From Ignavibacteria bacterium (lineage in GTDB: Bacteria > Bacteroidota > Ignavibacteria > Kapaibacteriales > UBA4661), in contig JAAFHM010000015.1 of NCBI GenBank assembly GCA_013298375.1, forward strand, positions 1-23,606: a stretch of DNA of 23,606 nt, in the 5' to 3' direction. Every line of letters begins with the position of its first letter. The stretch's first letter is position 1. The position numbers were made by a program, and so were the translations under genes. Shown one piece after another: positions 13,091-21,060 of the stretch. A model generated the notes under the pieces. It was not told where the DNA came from. It saw nothing but the letters and a program-made list of their open reading frames with translations, and did not search any database.

Positions 13091-13812
13091 AACACAAAGA
13101 ACTTGCAGCGCGGGTTACGCGCCTTGAGTCCTTCCGTCGCTACCGCGACGAACAGGACTTTGACACGGCAACAAAAATGCGTGAAGAACTGGTGCGGGAG
13201 ATTATTTCTCCTGCACCATCGAACCGCAAAATGCAGATGGGAACGGCGTTTCACACCATTCTTGCACAGCCGGAAAAATACAAGTTTACTGGCTATGGTG
13301 AAACTACTTACTCTGCCGACAGCATTGTTTTCCCGCAATCCGTAATCGAAGCCGCCATGCGTCACGTTGACTACGACGCAGTATTTGAATTGCCCACCTA
13401 CAAGTTTTACAGCATTGACGATACCGAAATTCTCATCACCGGCACGTGCGACCATTTGCGCGGTACGAAGTTGACCGACTTCAAAACCCGTTGGTTTGAG
13501 GGGCAGCAGTGGGGCGTGTGGGATGACAATAACCTACGCGAAACCTACGAAGCCTCCTACCAGTGGCGTTTCTACTGTGATATGTTCGGTGCTGACGAAT
13601 TTCAGTACATGGTGTTTGCCATGCGTGACCGCGAACCGATTGAACTGGTAAAAATCAAGACCGATATTGTCTGTGTACCCTACCAAGCAATGAGCCGCGA
13701 TATTGACGACCTCTTGTACGATTTCTTGCACTTTGTTCGCGTCCACGATTTGGAGCCGTACTTGCAGCGCACCGAGCGCGAAGAGCGCATTTTAGAAGAG
13801 GCGTTTGCATGA
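13084..13812 (+). CDS. PD-(D/E)XK nuclease (RecB/Cas4-like)
   Basis: 242 residues. Motifs in order: GTAFH (53-57), TCDH with Asp123, TDFK with Asp132 and Lys134, and the QxxxY motif Q160-WRF-Y164. These are the catalytic set of RecB-type exonucleases encoded in phage recombination cassettes. There are no four conserved Cys for a Cas4 Fe-S cluster. It overlaps genes on both sides. Expected to make single-stranded ends used by the neighbouring Sak4-like ATPase. Confidence 0.88.
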   Translation: MVKHKELAARVTRLESFRRYRDEQDFDTATKMREELVREIISPAPSNRKMQMGTAFHTILAQPEKYKFTGYGETTYSADSIVFPQSVIEAAMRHVDYDAVFELPTYKFYSIDDTEILITGTCDHLRGTKLTDFKTRWFEGQQWGVWDDNNLRETYEASYQWRFYCDMFGADEFQYMVFAMRDREPIELVKIKTDIVCVPYQAMSRDIDDLLYDFLHFVRVHDLEPYLQRTEREERILEEAFA

Positions 13813-14216
13813 CAACGCCCGTGTTCAATGCCAGTGTAGAAAACGGCACACTTCGTTTCGCAGACGGCGAAAAACAGCGTATGGCTCAGTATGTACGCAG
13901 TTTGAAGGGTGATGTATCCGTTACCGTGAAAAAACGCACGAAGCCACGCTCCTCTCACCAGAACAGGTACTATTGGGGTGTAGTTGTGGCGCTGCTTTCG
14001 GAATACACGGGCTATGAACACGAGGAAATGCACGACGCTTTGAAACTACTCTTTCTCCGCAAACCAGCACACGCGCCCGGACTGCCGGACACGCTCCGCT
14101 CAACTTCTGACTTGTCCACGAAGGAGTTTGAGGACTACCTAGAGCGTGTCCGACGCTGGGCTGATATTGAACTATCCATAATTATCCCACTCCCAAACGA
14201 GATTGACCATGACTGA
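13809..14216 (+). CDS. NinB/Orf-like recombination mediator (putative)
   Basis: 135 residues. SSHQNRYYWGVVVALLSEYTGY (about 48-69), an EMHDALKLLFL helix, STSDLSTKEFEDYLERVRRWA and the ending LSIIIPLPNE fit a small phage family often placed with NinB/Orf recombination mediators, which load recombinase onto SSB-coated DNA. The assignment rests on pattern and on the neighbouring nuclease and ATPase. Starts with ATGA overlap. Confidence 0.6.
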   Translation: MTTPVFNASVENGTLRFADGEKQRMAQYVRSLKGDVSVTVKKRTKPRSSHQNRYYWGVVVALLSEYTGYEHEEMHDALKLLFLRKPAHAPGLPDTLRSTSDLSTKEFEDYLERVRRWADIELSIIIPLPNEIDHD

Positions 14217-14658
14217 AACACAGCAAATTAGCTACTCCAAAAATCTTGCAATTCTGAAGCTGCCCCTGGGCGCTGACCTTGCAATCACAAAAACCACCCT
14301 TGCCGACCTTGCCGAAGAAGCGGTCGAGAAAATCCTAGATAGCGGCGACGTACTTGGTCACTACACCCGTGCAAAACTCCTCTCGACGTATTGCGAAGAA
14401 GTGATTGACCGGATCAAGCCGGAAGTCGTCGCGGAATTGCAGCACAAAGGCTGGGAACACGATTACATCAAAATCGCCGCTTCGGTGACTGGTAAAAAGT
14501 ACGATTACTCCGCAAGCCTTGAATGGTGCGAGGCTGACGCACAGATACAAAAATTAGCAGCACACAAAAAGGCGCTTGAAGACGGTATGCGCAAGAACGG
14601 CACTGCAAAGGTGAGCAAAGAGGGCGAAATTTCTCCCAAGTTGACGCTGGGAAAGTAG
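14209..14658 (+). CDS. Hypothetical protein, zero-frame product of a frameshift candidate
   Basis: 149 residues from ATG 14209 (MTETQQISYS); an in-frame TTG at 14203 is less likely. Mostly helical, with a folded-looking core (residues 35-125) and a Lys-rich end. No family recognised. The stop TAG (14656-14658) directly follows the heptamer G GGA AAG and precedes a large stem. The minus-one frame stays open for 85 codons, so this gene may make both a short and an extended protein. Confidence 0.75.
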   Translation: MTETQQISYSKNLAILKLPLGADLAITKTTLADLAEEAVEKILDSGDVLGHYTRAKLLSTYCEEVIDRIKPEVVAELQHKGWEHDYIKIAASVTGKKYDYSASLEWCEADAQIQKLAAHKKALEDGMRKNGTAKVSKEGEISPKLTLGK

Positions 14659-14746
14659 AACACGCGCCAGTTACGGAAAATCCGGGGCGCTTCCATTATG
14701 GAGACTTCGCCCCGGATATTGAATTTCACATCGAACTGGCGCGTGT
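14649..14746 (+). promoter_or_regulatory. Candidate programmed -1 frameshift signal
   Basis: Slippery heptamer GGGAAAG (14649-14655) in the correct X XXY YYZ phase, then the zero-frame stop. A spacer of four to five bases leads to a 12-13-bp perfect stem (14660/14661-14672 with 14734-14745/14746), enclosing a 10-bp perfect stem (14680-14689 with 14708-14717) and a small apical stem. No T-run follows. Confidence 0.6.
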
Positions 14747-14912
14747 GGCGGACATAAAAGAACAATCGTATCGGCTAAATATGCAAGCGGCAATTGACAG
14801 GCAAAATGCGGGTCTATGCTTCCATTGCTATAAACCGCACAACGGTAGAAATTTCAGAGGTTCTTACTTCTGTACCAACCATTTTCCAACACATTTTCAC
14901 AAAAACCGATGA
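14655..14912 (+). CDS. Minus-one-frame zinc-finger extension
   Basis: 85 codons from GTA at 14655 to the TGA at 14910-14912, with no ATG near its 5-prime end (first ATG 14781). Coding appearance is good: a charged helical part and a C-x2-C-x14-C-x2-H zinc-finger-like motif (LCFHC ... FCTNH) followed by His-rich THFH. Its stop overlaps the next gene's ATG by ATGA, as real genes do in this operon. Joined to the upstream gene by a -1 shift it would give a 234-residue protein. Alternatives: independent start at GTG 14744 or ATG 14781. Confidence 0.6.
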   Translation, partial: VEHAPVTENPGRFHYGDFAPDIEFHIELARVADIKEQSYRLNMQAAIDRQNAGLCFHCYKPHNGRNFRGSYFCTNHFPTHFHKNR

Positions 14913-15331
14913 CACGAGAACGCATTAACCCCGAAGAACTGAAAGCCATTGCGGTAAGCAGTGACTGGCGACGGGTAGAATACGACCTTTCCCAAGCCGA
15001 ACTTGAAGAGGTCGAAACGAAATACCGCGAGACTTGTCTTGAGATTGACGGGCTTGAAATCGAAAAGAAGAGCGCCACGTCGCACTTCGGCAGCCTGATT
15101 AAAAATTCCGACACGCGCCGTGAAGAATTGCGTCAGCAAATCTTGACACAAAAGCGCAAAACAGATGCTGAGGTTTTCCTTGTGCCTGACCTTGACGCTG
15201 ACTTGATGAAATACTACGACAAAGACGGGCGCAAGGTGTATGAGCGCCCGCTTGAAAGCTACGAGCGTCAAACCTCAGCATTGGAGGATTTCGCGGAAGT
15301 GGAGGCAAACGATGCAGACACCGGAGCTTAG
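14909..15331 (+). CDS. Hypothetical coiled-coil protein
   Basis: 140 residues, strongly charged. Residues 28-90 form a likely coiled coil (ELEEVETKYRETCLEI ... EELRQQILTQKRK). No enzyme motif. Start overlaps the preceding minus-one-frame stop (ATGA); the end overlaps the helicase gene by 20 bases. It may be an accessory factor of the helicase, judged by position only. Confidence 0.65.
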   Translation: MTRERINPEELKAIAVSSDWRRVEYDLSQAELEEVETKYRETCLEIDGLEIEKKSATSHFGSLIKNSDTRREELRQQILTQKRKTDAEVFLVPDLDADLMKYYDKDGRKVYERPLESYERQTSALEDFAEVEANDADTGA

Positions 15332-16739
15332 ACCGTACCAGAAGGCTCTTAAATCTGGCATTTACACTGCGTTTCGGGAAACCAAACGCAGTGTGCTTGC
15401 CCAGCTTCCTACGGGCGGCGGCAAAACGATTCTGTTTTGTGCTATTTGTGCCGATGCCCTTGCAAAAGGGCATCGAATCATCATTCTAGTTCATCGCAAA
15501 GAACTGGTGTTACAAACTGTGAAATCGCTGCTCAAGTACGGCATCAACGCAGAAGTAATCATGCCAGGGTATCGCTACCGACCGACGGCAGCTATTCAGG
15601 TTGCAATGGTACAAACGATTTCGCGGCGTGATAAGCCTCGCAATGTAGGTCTGATTATCACTGACGAAGCCCACCACGCCCAAGCGAACAGCTACAAGAA
15701 TGTATATGCAGAATACCCCGACGCACGGCATTTAGGCGTATCGGCTACGCCGTGCCGCGCTGACGGCAAGGGACTCAGCGACATTTTTCAAGAAATGGTG
15801 CTTGGTCCCTCAGTAAAAGAACTGATTGCATTGGGCAATCTGGTACAGCCTCGTGTGTTGGCAAATCCGCTCAAATTCGATTTGTCAAAGCTCAAAACTT
15901 CACGAGGCGACTATAATGAAGCGGAACTGTTCGCACTGATGAACCAGAACGCGCTTGTTGGAAACCTCGTAAAAACGTGGCAAACCAAAGCCGAAGGACT
16001 TAAAACCGTGTGCTTTGCGGTGAATGTAAACCACAGCAAACACATCGTAGAATCATACCGCAATGCGGGCGTTCGTGCATCACACTTGGACGGTGAAACG
16101 CCCGATGCTGTACGTGAGCGGCTTCTGAGGGATTTTGCACAGGGGCAAATTGATGTGCTGTCGAATGTGAACGTGATTTCAGAGGGGTTTGACGTACCGA
16201 CTATTGAATGCGTTCAGCTTGCACGACCGACACAATCCCTCGCAATGTATTTGCAGCAGGGTGGACGGGGCTTGCGCCCCAATCCGGGCAAAAATGAAGC
16301 GCTGGTACTTGACCATGCCGACAACACATTCAAACACGGGTTTTTGGAGCAGGATAGAAACTGGACGCTTGACGGCGTAAAGAAAGACACAGCCGAAAAC
16401 CTCGAAATCCGAATACTGGATAAGAAAACGCAGAAAACCTATCGCCCATCGGACTTACCAGACACTATTGAAGATTTTGAATTGATTGAAGTAAAGCACG
16501 AAAACCACCGCGCAAAGCAGTTACAAGGCGAATTTTTCAACAGCATGGAACGAGGCGAAAAACCGCTCCATGCGTGGAACCGCTTTGTCCGCTCTGTCGG
16601 TGGGCGACCAACGATGCAGGAAATTGACCAGTTCGGCAAAATGGCTGGGTTCAAAGCGGGCTGGGCATTCAGAGTGAAAGTAGATTTGGGCTATATAAAA
16701 CCGCAAGCGCCGTACAGACGAGCAGGAGCGGGAGCATGA
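15312..16739 (+). CDS. SF2 DEAH-type helicase
   Basis: 475 residues from ATG 15312, preceded by GTGGAGG; a longer frame from 15240 has no such signal. Motif I PTGGGKT (33-39), motif II DEAH (118-121), motif III SAT (144-146), motif V region ISEGFDVP (289-296), motif VI QQGGRGLRP (315-323). This is the RecG/UvsW-like or restriction-helicase-like SF2 group common in phage replication regions. It probably unwinds branched DNA or remodels recombination intermediates, near the Hjc-like resolvase. The C-terminal 120 residues hold no motif I recognise. Confidence 0.9.
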   Translation: MQTPELRPYQKALKSGIYTAFRETKRSVLAQLPTGGGKTILFCAICADALAKGHRIIILVHRKELVLQTVKSLLKYGINAEVIMPGYRYRPTAAIQVAMVQTISRRDKPRNVGLIITDEAHHAQANSYKNVYAEYPDARHLGVSATPCRADGKGLSDIFQEMVLGPSVKELIALGNLVQPRVLANPLKFDLSKLKTSRGDYNEAELFALMNQNALVGNLVKTWQTKAEGLKTVCFAVNVNHSKHIVESYRNAGVRASHLDGETPDAVRERLLRDFAQGQIDVLSNVNVISEGFDVPTIECVQLARPTQSLAMYLQQGGRGLRPNPGKNEALVLDHADNTFKHGFLEQDRNWTLDGVKKDTAENLEIRILDKKTQKTYRPSDLPDTIEDFELIEVKHENHRAKQLQGEFFNSMERGEKPLHAWNRFVRSVGGRPTMQEIDQFGKMAGFKAGWAFRVKVDLGYIKPQAPYRRAGAGA

Positions 16740-17026
16740 GAAAGTCTATCTCAATACACGAAATGCAAAGCAGACTCAACCAGCTATGCAAGCGCGAAGC
16801 AAACCCATACACAGCCAGTTACTTTAACGAGCGGACGATGGTTGCTGAAAAGGCGCTCTCTATCATTGCCGAATACCTCAACGAAGAGCATGAGTGGGGC
16901 GGTTACGTCGCCCTGCACAAAGCACTAGCAAAACAAACGATTCATGCGGGCTACATCGAGGGCATCAACGATATGTGTACGATGGAAAACCCGTTCAACG
17001 ATGAAGAAGGAAGCACCGATGAGTGA
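16736..17026 (+). CDS. Hypothetical 96-residue protein
   Basis: Largely helical, acidic C-terminus (NPFNDEEGSTDE). Overlaps the helicase gene by ATGA and the resolvase gene by eight bases. No family recognised; position suggests a recombination/replication accessory. Confidence 0.65.
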   Translation: MRKSISIHEMQSRLNQLCKREANPYTASYFNERTMVAEKALSIIAEYLNEEHEWGGYVALHKALAKQTIHAGYIEGINDMCTMENPFNDEEGSTDE

Positions 17027-17378
17027 GAAAAAACCACGTAAAAGCGGCGCATACTCGCGCCGGAAAGGACACGCTTACGAGTGTCAGATAGCAAAAGAGT
17101 TCCGAGAACTCGGATTTACCAACGCGGCAACGAGCCGCAATACCAACCGCCTTGCCGACGCGCAAGGAATTGACCTACAACACACAGAACCGTTTGCCAT
17201 TCAGTGCAAGAACACCGCAAAAGGCGTGAGTTACGCCGCAATTCTCAAAGGTATGCAGCACAAAGAGAAATACGCGGTCTTGTTCTCGAAACTGACGAAT
17301 GTAGGTGAGTTTGTTGTGATGAGGAAGGCGGATTTTTATGACATAATCAAGATGCTGAAAGTTGAAGGTGTGATATGA
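17019..17378 (+). CDS. Hjc-like Holliday junction resolvase / PD-(D/E)XK nuclease
   Basis: 119 residues from ATG 17019, with AAGGAAG upstream; the longer frame is a shadow of the previous gene. The fold signature is RRKGHAYECQIAKEFRELGF (Glu in the first helix), then DAQGIDL, then FAIQCKN (E, D, Q-x-K), as in archaeal Hjc and phage resolvases. A basic N-terminal arm could hold DNA. Expected to cut four-way junctions or branched intermediates before packaging. Confidence 0.8.
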   Translation: MSEKKPRKSGAYSRRKGHAYECQIAKEFRELGFTNAATSRNTNRLADAQGIDLQHTEPFAIQCKNTAKGVSYAAILKGMQHKEKYAVLFSKLTNVGEFVVMRKADFYDIIKMLKVEGVI

Positions 17379-17722
17379 CCGAAGAACAACAAAAAGCAAA
17401 ACGCGAAGAAATGGAGCAAGACGAGCGTGTCCGCAAAGGACAGCGCCGTCGTCTCTTCAGCGGCAAAGAAAGCCCGAACGCTGGCAAAATACAGATTTCG
17501 CGCAGCGGTGCAATCTACCAAGTACAGAAAAATGGCTCTATGAAACGGCTCAATCCAGAAGCCACAAAAGCAGTGTACCAAGAGCTTGCCGACAACCCAG
17601 TTGAGAAGGAGTGCGGCGCTCTTCTGCATGGCTTCTATTGTAATGTTTGCGGCGTGTCGCGGCATGAGTCGTGTATGCGGGTAAAACAGGAAGCACAGAT
17701 TGATTTCGAGGTGATGAAATGA
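17375..17722 (+). CDS. Hypothetical protein with Cys-rich C-terminus
   Basis: 115 residues. Very charged N-terminal helix (KAKREEMEQDERVRKGQRRR), then beta-rich IQISRSGAIYQVQKNGSMKRL, then Cys/His residues at YCNVCGVSRHESC that could bind zinc. ATGA overlaps on both sides. No family recognised. Confidence 0.65.
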   Translation: MTEEQQKAKREEMEQDERVRKGQRRRLFSGKESPNAGKIQISRSGAIYQVQKNGSMKRLNPEATKAVYQELADNPVEKECGALLHGFYCNVCGVSRHESCMRVKQEAQIDFEVMK

Positions 17723-17970
17723 CAAACATAGAGAAATTAGCTGAGCCAGTTGTTGTAGCATTTATGCTGGCTGAAAGTATAGCCGGAATCAAGGATGTTG
17801 ATAGCAATTCAAGTAGTGTGCGAACCGCCGTGGTCTTTGCAATCAACCAAGCCCTGCAAGCACAGAGAGAGGCACATATAGAAGCAATAAAACAGTTTGC
17901 ACGTGAAGGACACGCCGCAAGCGCAGAAGCAATAATTCAAGCGATCCTAAACGCACAGGTGCAAGCATGA
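17719..17970 (+). CDS. Hypothetical 83-residue helical protein
   Basis: Almost entirely helical, Ala/Gln/Glu-rich, ending in QAILNAQVQA. ATGA overlaps on both sides. It lies directly before the replication initiator. No family recognised. Confidence 0.6.
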   Translation: MTNIEKLAEPVVVAFMLAESIAGIKDVDSNSSSVRTAVVFAINQALQAQREAHIEAIKQFAREGHAASAEAIIQAILNAQVQA

Positions 17971-18809
17971 ATTACATCGAACTAATCAATCAGTTTTGGA
18001 AATGCCATGACGAGCATCGTTTCAGTGAGAGTTCCGCAATGTTATACTTCGCTCTTCTGCGTGTATGCAATGGACTCGGTTGGAAGAATCCGTTTCGGCA
18101 ATCCAACGCATATCTCGCCGCTATGGTGGGTATAAGTGTTCCGACATTGATTCGTTCTCGAAACCGCCTTCAACAAGCCGGACTTTTGGAATTTGAAAGC
18201 GGTAAAACAGATCGCACTTTGACGCAATACTCGTTAAAAATTTTAACTACTTCCTTTAGTAGTTCCGTTAGCAGTGAAAGCAGTAGTTCCGTTAGTAGTA
18301 GTGAAGAGTTTGCTTTACACAACACTAAACATAAACTAAACAATATCTCTCCAGAGAAAAAAAATTCTTCTGGAGAAAAGAACACCCAAAAATCTGGGAA
18401 GGGTGCAAAATCTGAGAAACCAGAATCGGCGGCGCGTGTAAAAACGAATAAATTGGAGCGGAATCCCTTGTGGATGAAGTATTGGGCGGACTTTCGGAAG
18501 GTGTATCCTGAGACCTACCGAAACGACGAAATGGCGTGGCGGCAAGCCGAAAAGGTCTTTGAGGAGCTTGTTCACAAAGACGGCAAAAGCGACGATGAAA
18601 CGCTAAACAGGCGCGGCAACAGGCTTGTTGAACAGGCGCATTGGTACGGCGAATTGTGCAAGCACGAGCATCGTGCCGAGCAGTACATCAAGGCGGCGGC
18701 GGCGTGGCTGTCGGATGAATCTGATTACCGCAAGCCATACCGAAAAATTATTGAGGCAATGCCCAAAAACGGGCGCGGTTCGCCAATGCCGGAAGGGATG
18801 GTGCTATGA
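17967..18809 (+). CDS. Replication initiator, lambda O / DnaD-like
   Basis: 280 residues. N-terminal winged helix-turn-helix (about 1-93: a long helical part, then NAYLAAMVGISVPTLIRSRNRLQQAG and a beta wing). A Ser-rich linker (about 94-112) and a charged linker (to about 165) follow, then a C-terminal helical domain with aromatic residues (WMKYWADFRKVYP), as expected of a helicase-loading domain. Sequence repeats lie in the linker-coding DNA. Immediately upstream of the primase-helicase gene and overlapping it by ATGA. Expected role: bind the origin and bring in the helicase. Confidence 0.75.
   Translation: MNYIELINQFWKCHDEHRFSESSAMLYFALLRVCNGLGWKNPFRQSNAYLAAMVGISVPTLIRSRNRLQQAGLLEFESGKTDRTLTQYSLKILTTSFSSSVSSESSSSVSSSEEFALHNTKHKLNNISPEKKNSSGEKNTQKSGKGAKSEKPESAARVKTNKLERNPLWMKYWADFRKVYPETYRNDEMAWRQAEKVFEELVHKDGKSDDETLNRRGNRLVEQAHWYGELCKHEHRAEQYIKAAAAWLSDESDYRKPYRKIIEAMPKNGRGSPMPEGMVL
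18245..18376 (+). other. Candidate replication origin within the initiator gene
   Basis: A 7-bp hairpin AACTACT/AGTAGTT (18245-18264), two exact 14-base direct repeats AGTAGTTCCGTTAG (18258-18271 and 18282-18295, period 24), an AT-rich stretch, and an inverted repeat TCTCCAGA/TCTGGAGA (18348-18355 and 18369-18376). Lambda places its origin iterons in the same position within gene O. Confidence 0.5.
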
Positions 18810-20578
18810 GCCAGATTCAAACCTACGCCGATTACGGCATAACGGGCATCAACCACTACGGCACAGGCGAACAGCGCACCACCTGTCCAAAATGCTCTTC
18901 ACAACGCAAGGCAGAACACCAACACGTGCAATGCCTCGCAGTGAATGTGGAGAAAAAAACGTGGTTTTGTCATCATTGCGGGTGGCAGGGCGGCTTAAAA
19001 CAGGCGCAAGAGAAACGAGAATGGAAGCCCGTCGAAACGCAAAATCAAAAAAGCCCCTCAGAAGCCATCAGAACGTGGTTTCACAATGAACGCGGAATTA
19101 CACCCGCCGTACTGGATAAAAACAACGTGGCGGTCAAAGAGGACGCATTTATCGAAGGCAAAAAACAAACGGCGATAGCGTTTAACTACTTTGTTGGCGA
19201 GACGTTGGTAAATGTGAAGTACCGCACAAAAGACAAAAAGTTTTCACAGGTCAAAGACGGCGCACAGGTTTTATACGGGTTGAACGACATCGAAAACGAG
19301 ACGGAATGTATCATCTGCGAAGGTGAAATGGACAAGCTCTCGTTCAACACGGCGGACTTGTGGAATGCGGTGAGTGTACCAAACGGCGCACCACCGGAGA
19401 CGGCAAAGAACACCGAGAAAAAGATGGAATTTTTGACCTTGTGCGCTGCGTGGCTGGACAACAAGAACAAAATTTATCTTGCCACGGACGCAGATGCACC
19501 GGGACTGCGACTCAGAGAGGAATTAGCACGGCGTTTGGGTAAAAATCGGTGCTGGATTGTGCGCTACCCCGAAGACTGCAAAGATGCAAACGATGTGCTG
19601 AAAAAGCACGGTGCAGATCGTCTCCGGCAGTGTGTCGAAAAAGCAGAAATGTACCCCGTGGAAGGTGTTTTCAGCGTTAATGATTTTGCTGATGACTTCG
19701 CAGACTTGTACGAAAATGGGTATCCGGACGGAGCAAAATCCGGGTACCCAGATTTTGACAGGCTGATAAGTTTTCACAAGGGGCAATTAACCGCGATTAC
19801 AGGAGTACCACGGAGCGGCAAGAGCAACTTCCTTGACCAAATACTCATTCGCCTTGCCGACCGCCAACAGTGGAAAACCGCGCTGTTTACGCCTGAAAAT
19901 TATCCAATCAAGGTTCATTTGCAGCGCTTGGCGGAAATCCTTGTTGGGAAACCATTTCTGCCACATTTGAACGGTCGAATGAGCAAGGCTGAGTCAAACA
20001 TAGCACGTCTGTGGCTGAACGAGAGTTTTTTCTACGTCTTGCCGCCCGATGAGAACTTCAAGCTCGATGCTATTCTTGAGCGTATAGCGCACTTGGTTAT
20101 GCGTGAAGGCATCCAGGCGGCGGTAATTGACCCGTGGAACACGATTGAACACCAGCGCCCGCGCGATATGACCGAAACGGAGTACGTCGGCAAAGTGCTG
20201 AACAAGCTGAAGTATTTTGCCCGTAACCACGATATACACCTGTTCGTCGTGGCGCACCCGACCAAGATGAGCAAACAAGCAGACGGTGTGAACTACGAAG
20301 TACCGACGCTGTACTCAATCATGGGTTCGTCGAACTGGTTCAACGTCGTGGACAACGGCTTTGTCGTTCACCGTCAGTTCGATAAAACGGGCGTAAACAG
20401 CACCACAACAGTCTATGTGCAGAAAATCAAGCATCGCTACATCGGTGTTTTGGGTTTTGCACGGTTTGAATTTGACGAATCTTGCCAACGTTACACCGAA
20501 ATCTCCGCACCAAAGCAGCCAGATGACGGGTATATGCCGGAAGATGACGAAGAGGAAGAAGATCAACAACCATTTTAA
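18806..20578 (+). CDS. Bifunctional DNA primase-helicase, T7 gp4-like
   Basis: 590 residues. N-terminal zinc-binding domain with C27, C30, C55, C58; TOPRIM primase with EGE at 172-174 and DAD at 228-230, then KDANDVL (259-265); DnaB/RecA-like helicase with Walker A GVPRSGKSN (333-341), Walker B AAVIDPWN and a later SSNWFNVVDNG-type motif. One protein thus makes primers and unwinds DNA at the fork, as in T7 gp4. The last 15 residues are acidic and end in -PF (MPEDDEEEEDQQPF), like the partner-binding tip of bacterial SSB. Overlaps the initiator gene by ATGA. Confidence 0.92.
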   Translation: MSQIQTYADYGITGINHYGTGEQRTTCPKCSSQRKAEHQHVQCLAVNVEKKTWFCHHCGWQGGLKQAQEKREWKPVETQNQKSPSEAIRTWFHNERGITPAVLDKNNVAVKEDAFIEGKKQTAIAFNYFVGETLVNVKYRTKDKKFSQVKDGAQVLYGLNDIENETECIICEGEMDKLSFNTADLWNAVSVPNGAPPETAKNTEKKMEFLTLCAAWLDNKNKIYLATDADAPGLRLREELARRLGKNRCWIVRYPEDCKDANDVLKKHGADRLRQCVEKAEMYPVEGVFSVNDFADDFADLYENGYPDGAKSGYPDFDRLISFHKGQLTAITGVPRSGKSNFLDQILIRLADRQQWKTALFTPENYPIKVHLQRLAEILVGKPFLPHLNGRMSKAESNIARLWLNESFFYVLPPDENFKLDAILERIAHLVMREGIQAAVIDPWNTIEHQRPRDMTETEYVGKVLNKLKYFARNHDIHLFVVAHPTKMSKQADGVNYEVPTLYSIMGSSNWFNVVDNGFVVHRQFDKTGVNSTTTVYVQKIKHRYIGVLGFARFEFDESCQRYTEISAPKQPDDGYMPEDDEEEEDQQPF

Positions 20579-20599
20579 CCATTTTTACAGGTAGAAATC

Positions 20600-20902
20600 A
20601 TGGATTTCAAAGAAGAAAACATAATGCTGTGTCAGGTTCACAAGGAGCATGGCGATAGCAGCCTCTACATGAGATGCAATGAATGTCAAAGTTTCGGTAC
20701 TCCTTTGCCGGGGAATACAGAGTGTGGTAATTGTGGCTCTTCGGATACAGTTTGGTATTACGACCACGATACTGTGATTGCCGCTCTGAAAGGACAGCGT
20801 GAAGGGTGTTTGAAGTCTGCCGAACAGGCAATTTATGAACGTGGCGGCGGATGGGATGAAGAGGTAGAACAGGCAATTTTAGAAGCAGAGGTGGAGATAT
20901 GA
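20600..20902 (+). CDS. Zinc-ribbon protein
   Basis: 100 residues. C26-x2-C29 and C42-x2-C45 (RCNEC and ECGNC) form a zinc ribbon, with an aromatic beta segment (TVWYYDHD) and an acidic helical tail. Upstream AGGTAGAA supports the start. Such ribbons are frequent in small phage DNA- or RNA-binding proteins; role unknown. Overlaps the next gene by ATGA. Confidence 0.7.
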   Translation: MDFKEENIMLCQVHKEHGDSSLYMRCNECQSFGTPLPGNTECGNCGSSDTVWYYDHDTVIAALKGQREGCLKSAEQAIYERGGGWDEEVEQAILEAEVEI

Positions 20903-21060
20903 TTTTCCCCGCTTGGTCAAAAATTGACCCTGAGTTCAACGTCCCAGAAGAGCAAAAGGGCTGGTGCTGGTGGTGCTTTTGGCTCACAATGCTTGCGTTT
21001 ACACCAGCAATAGTTAAGGGAATTATTATCATAACATCAGCAATGGAGTCTATGCAATGA
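20899..21060 (+). CDS. Small membrane protein, 53 residues
   Basis: ATGA overlaps with both neighbours. After a short polar start, a Trp/Cys-rich segment (GWCWWCFWLTMLAF) leads into a hydrophobic stretch with IIIITS, so one, possibly two, membrane segments. Shape fits small phage membrane proteins; no family recognised. Confidence 0.6.
   Translation: MIFPAWSKIDPEFNVPEEQKGWCWWCFWLTMLAFTPAIVKGIIIITSAMESMQ

Noticed and set aside
14698..14757. 19-codon ORF starting in the apical loop of the frameshift stem.
   Set aside because: Very short, no ribosome-binding site, and inside the stem; the minus-one frame is far better supported.
17967..18809. CRISPR-like reading of the short repeats near 18258.
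   Set aside because: Only two 14-base repeats with a 10-base gap; wrong size and number, and inside a coding gene.
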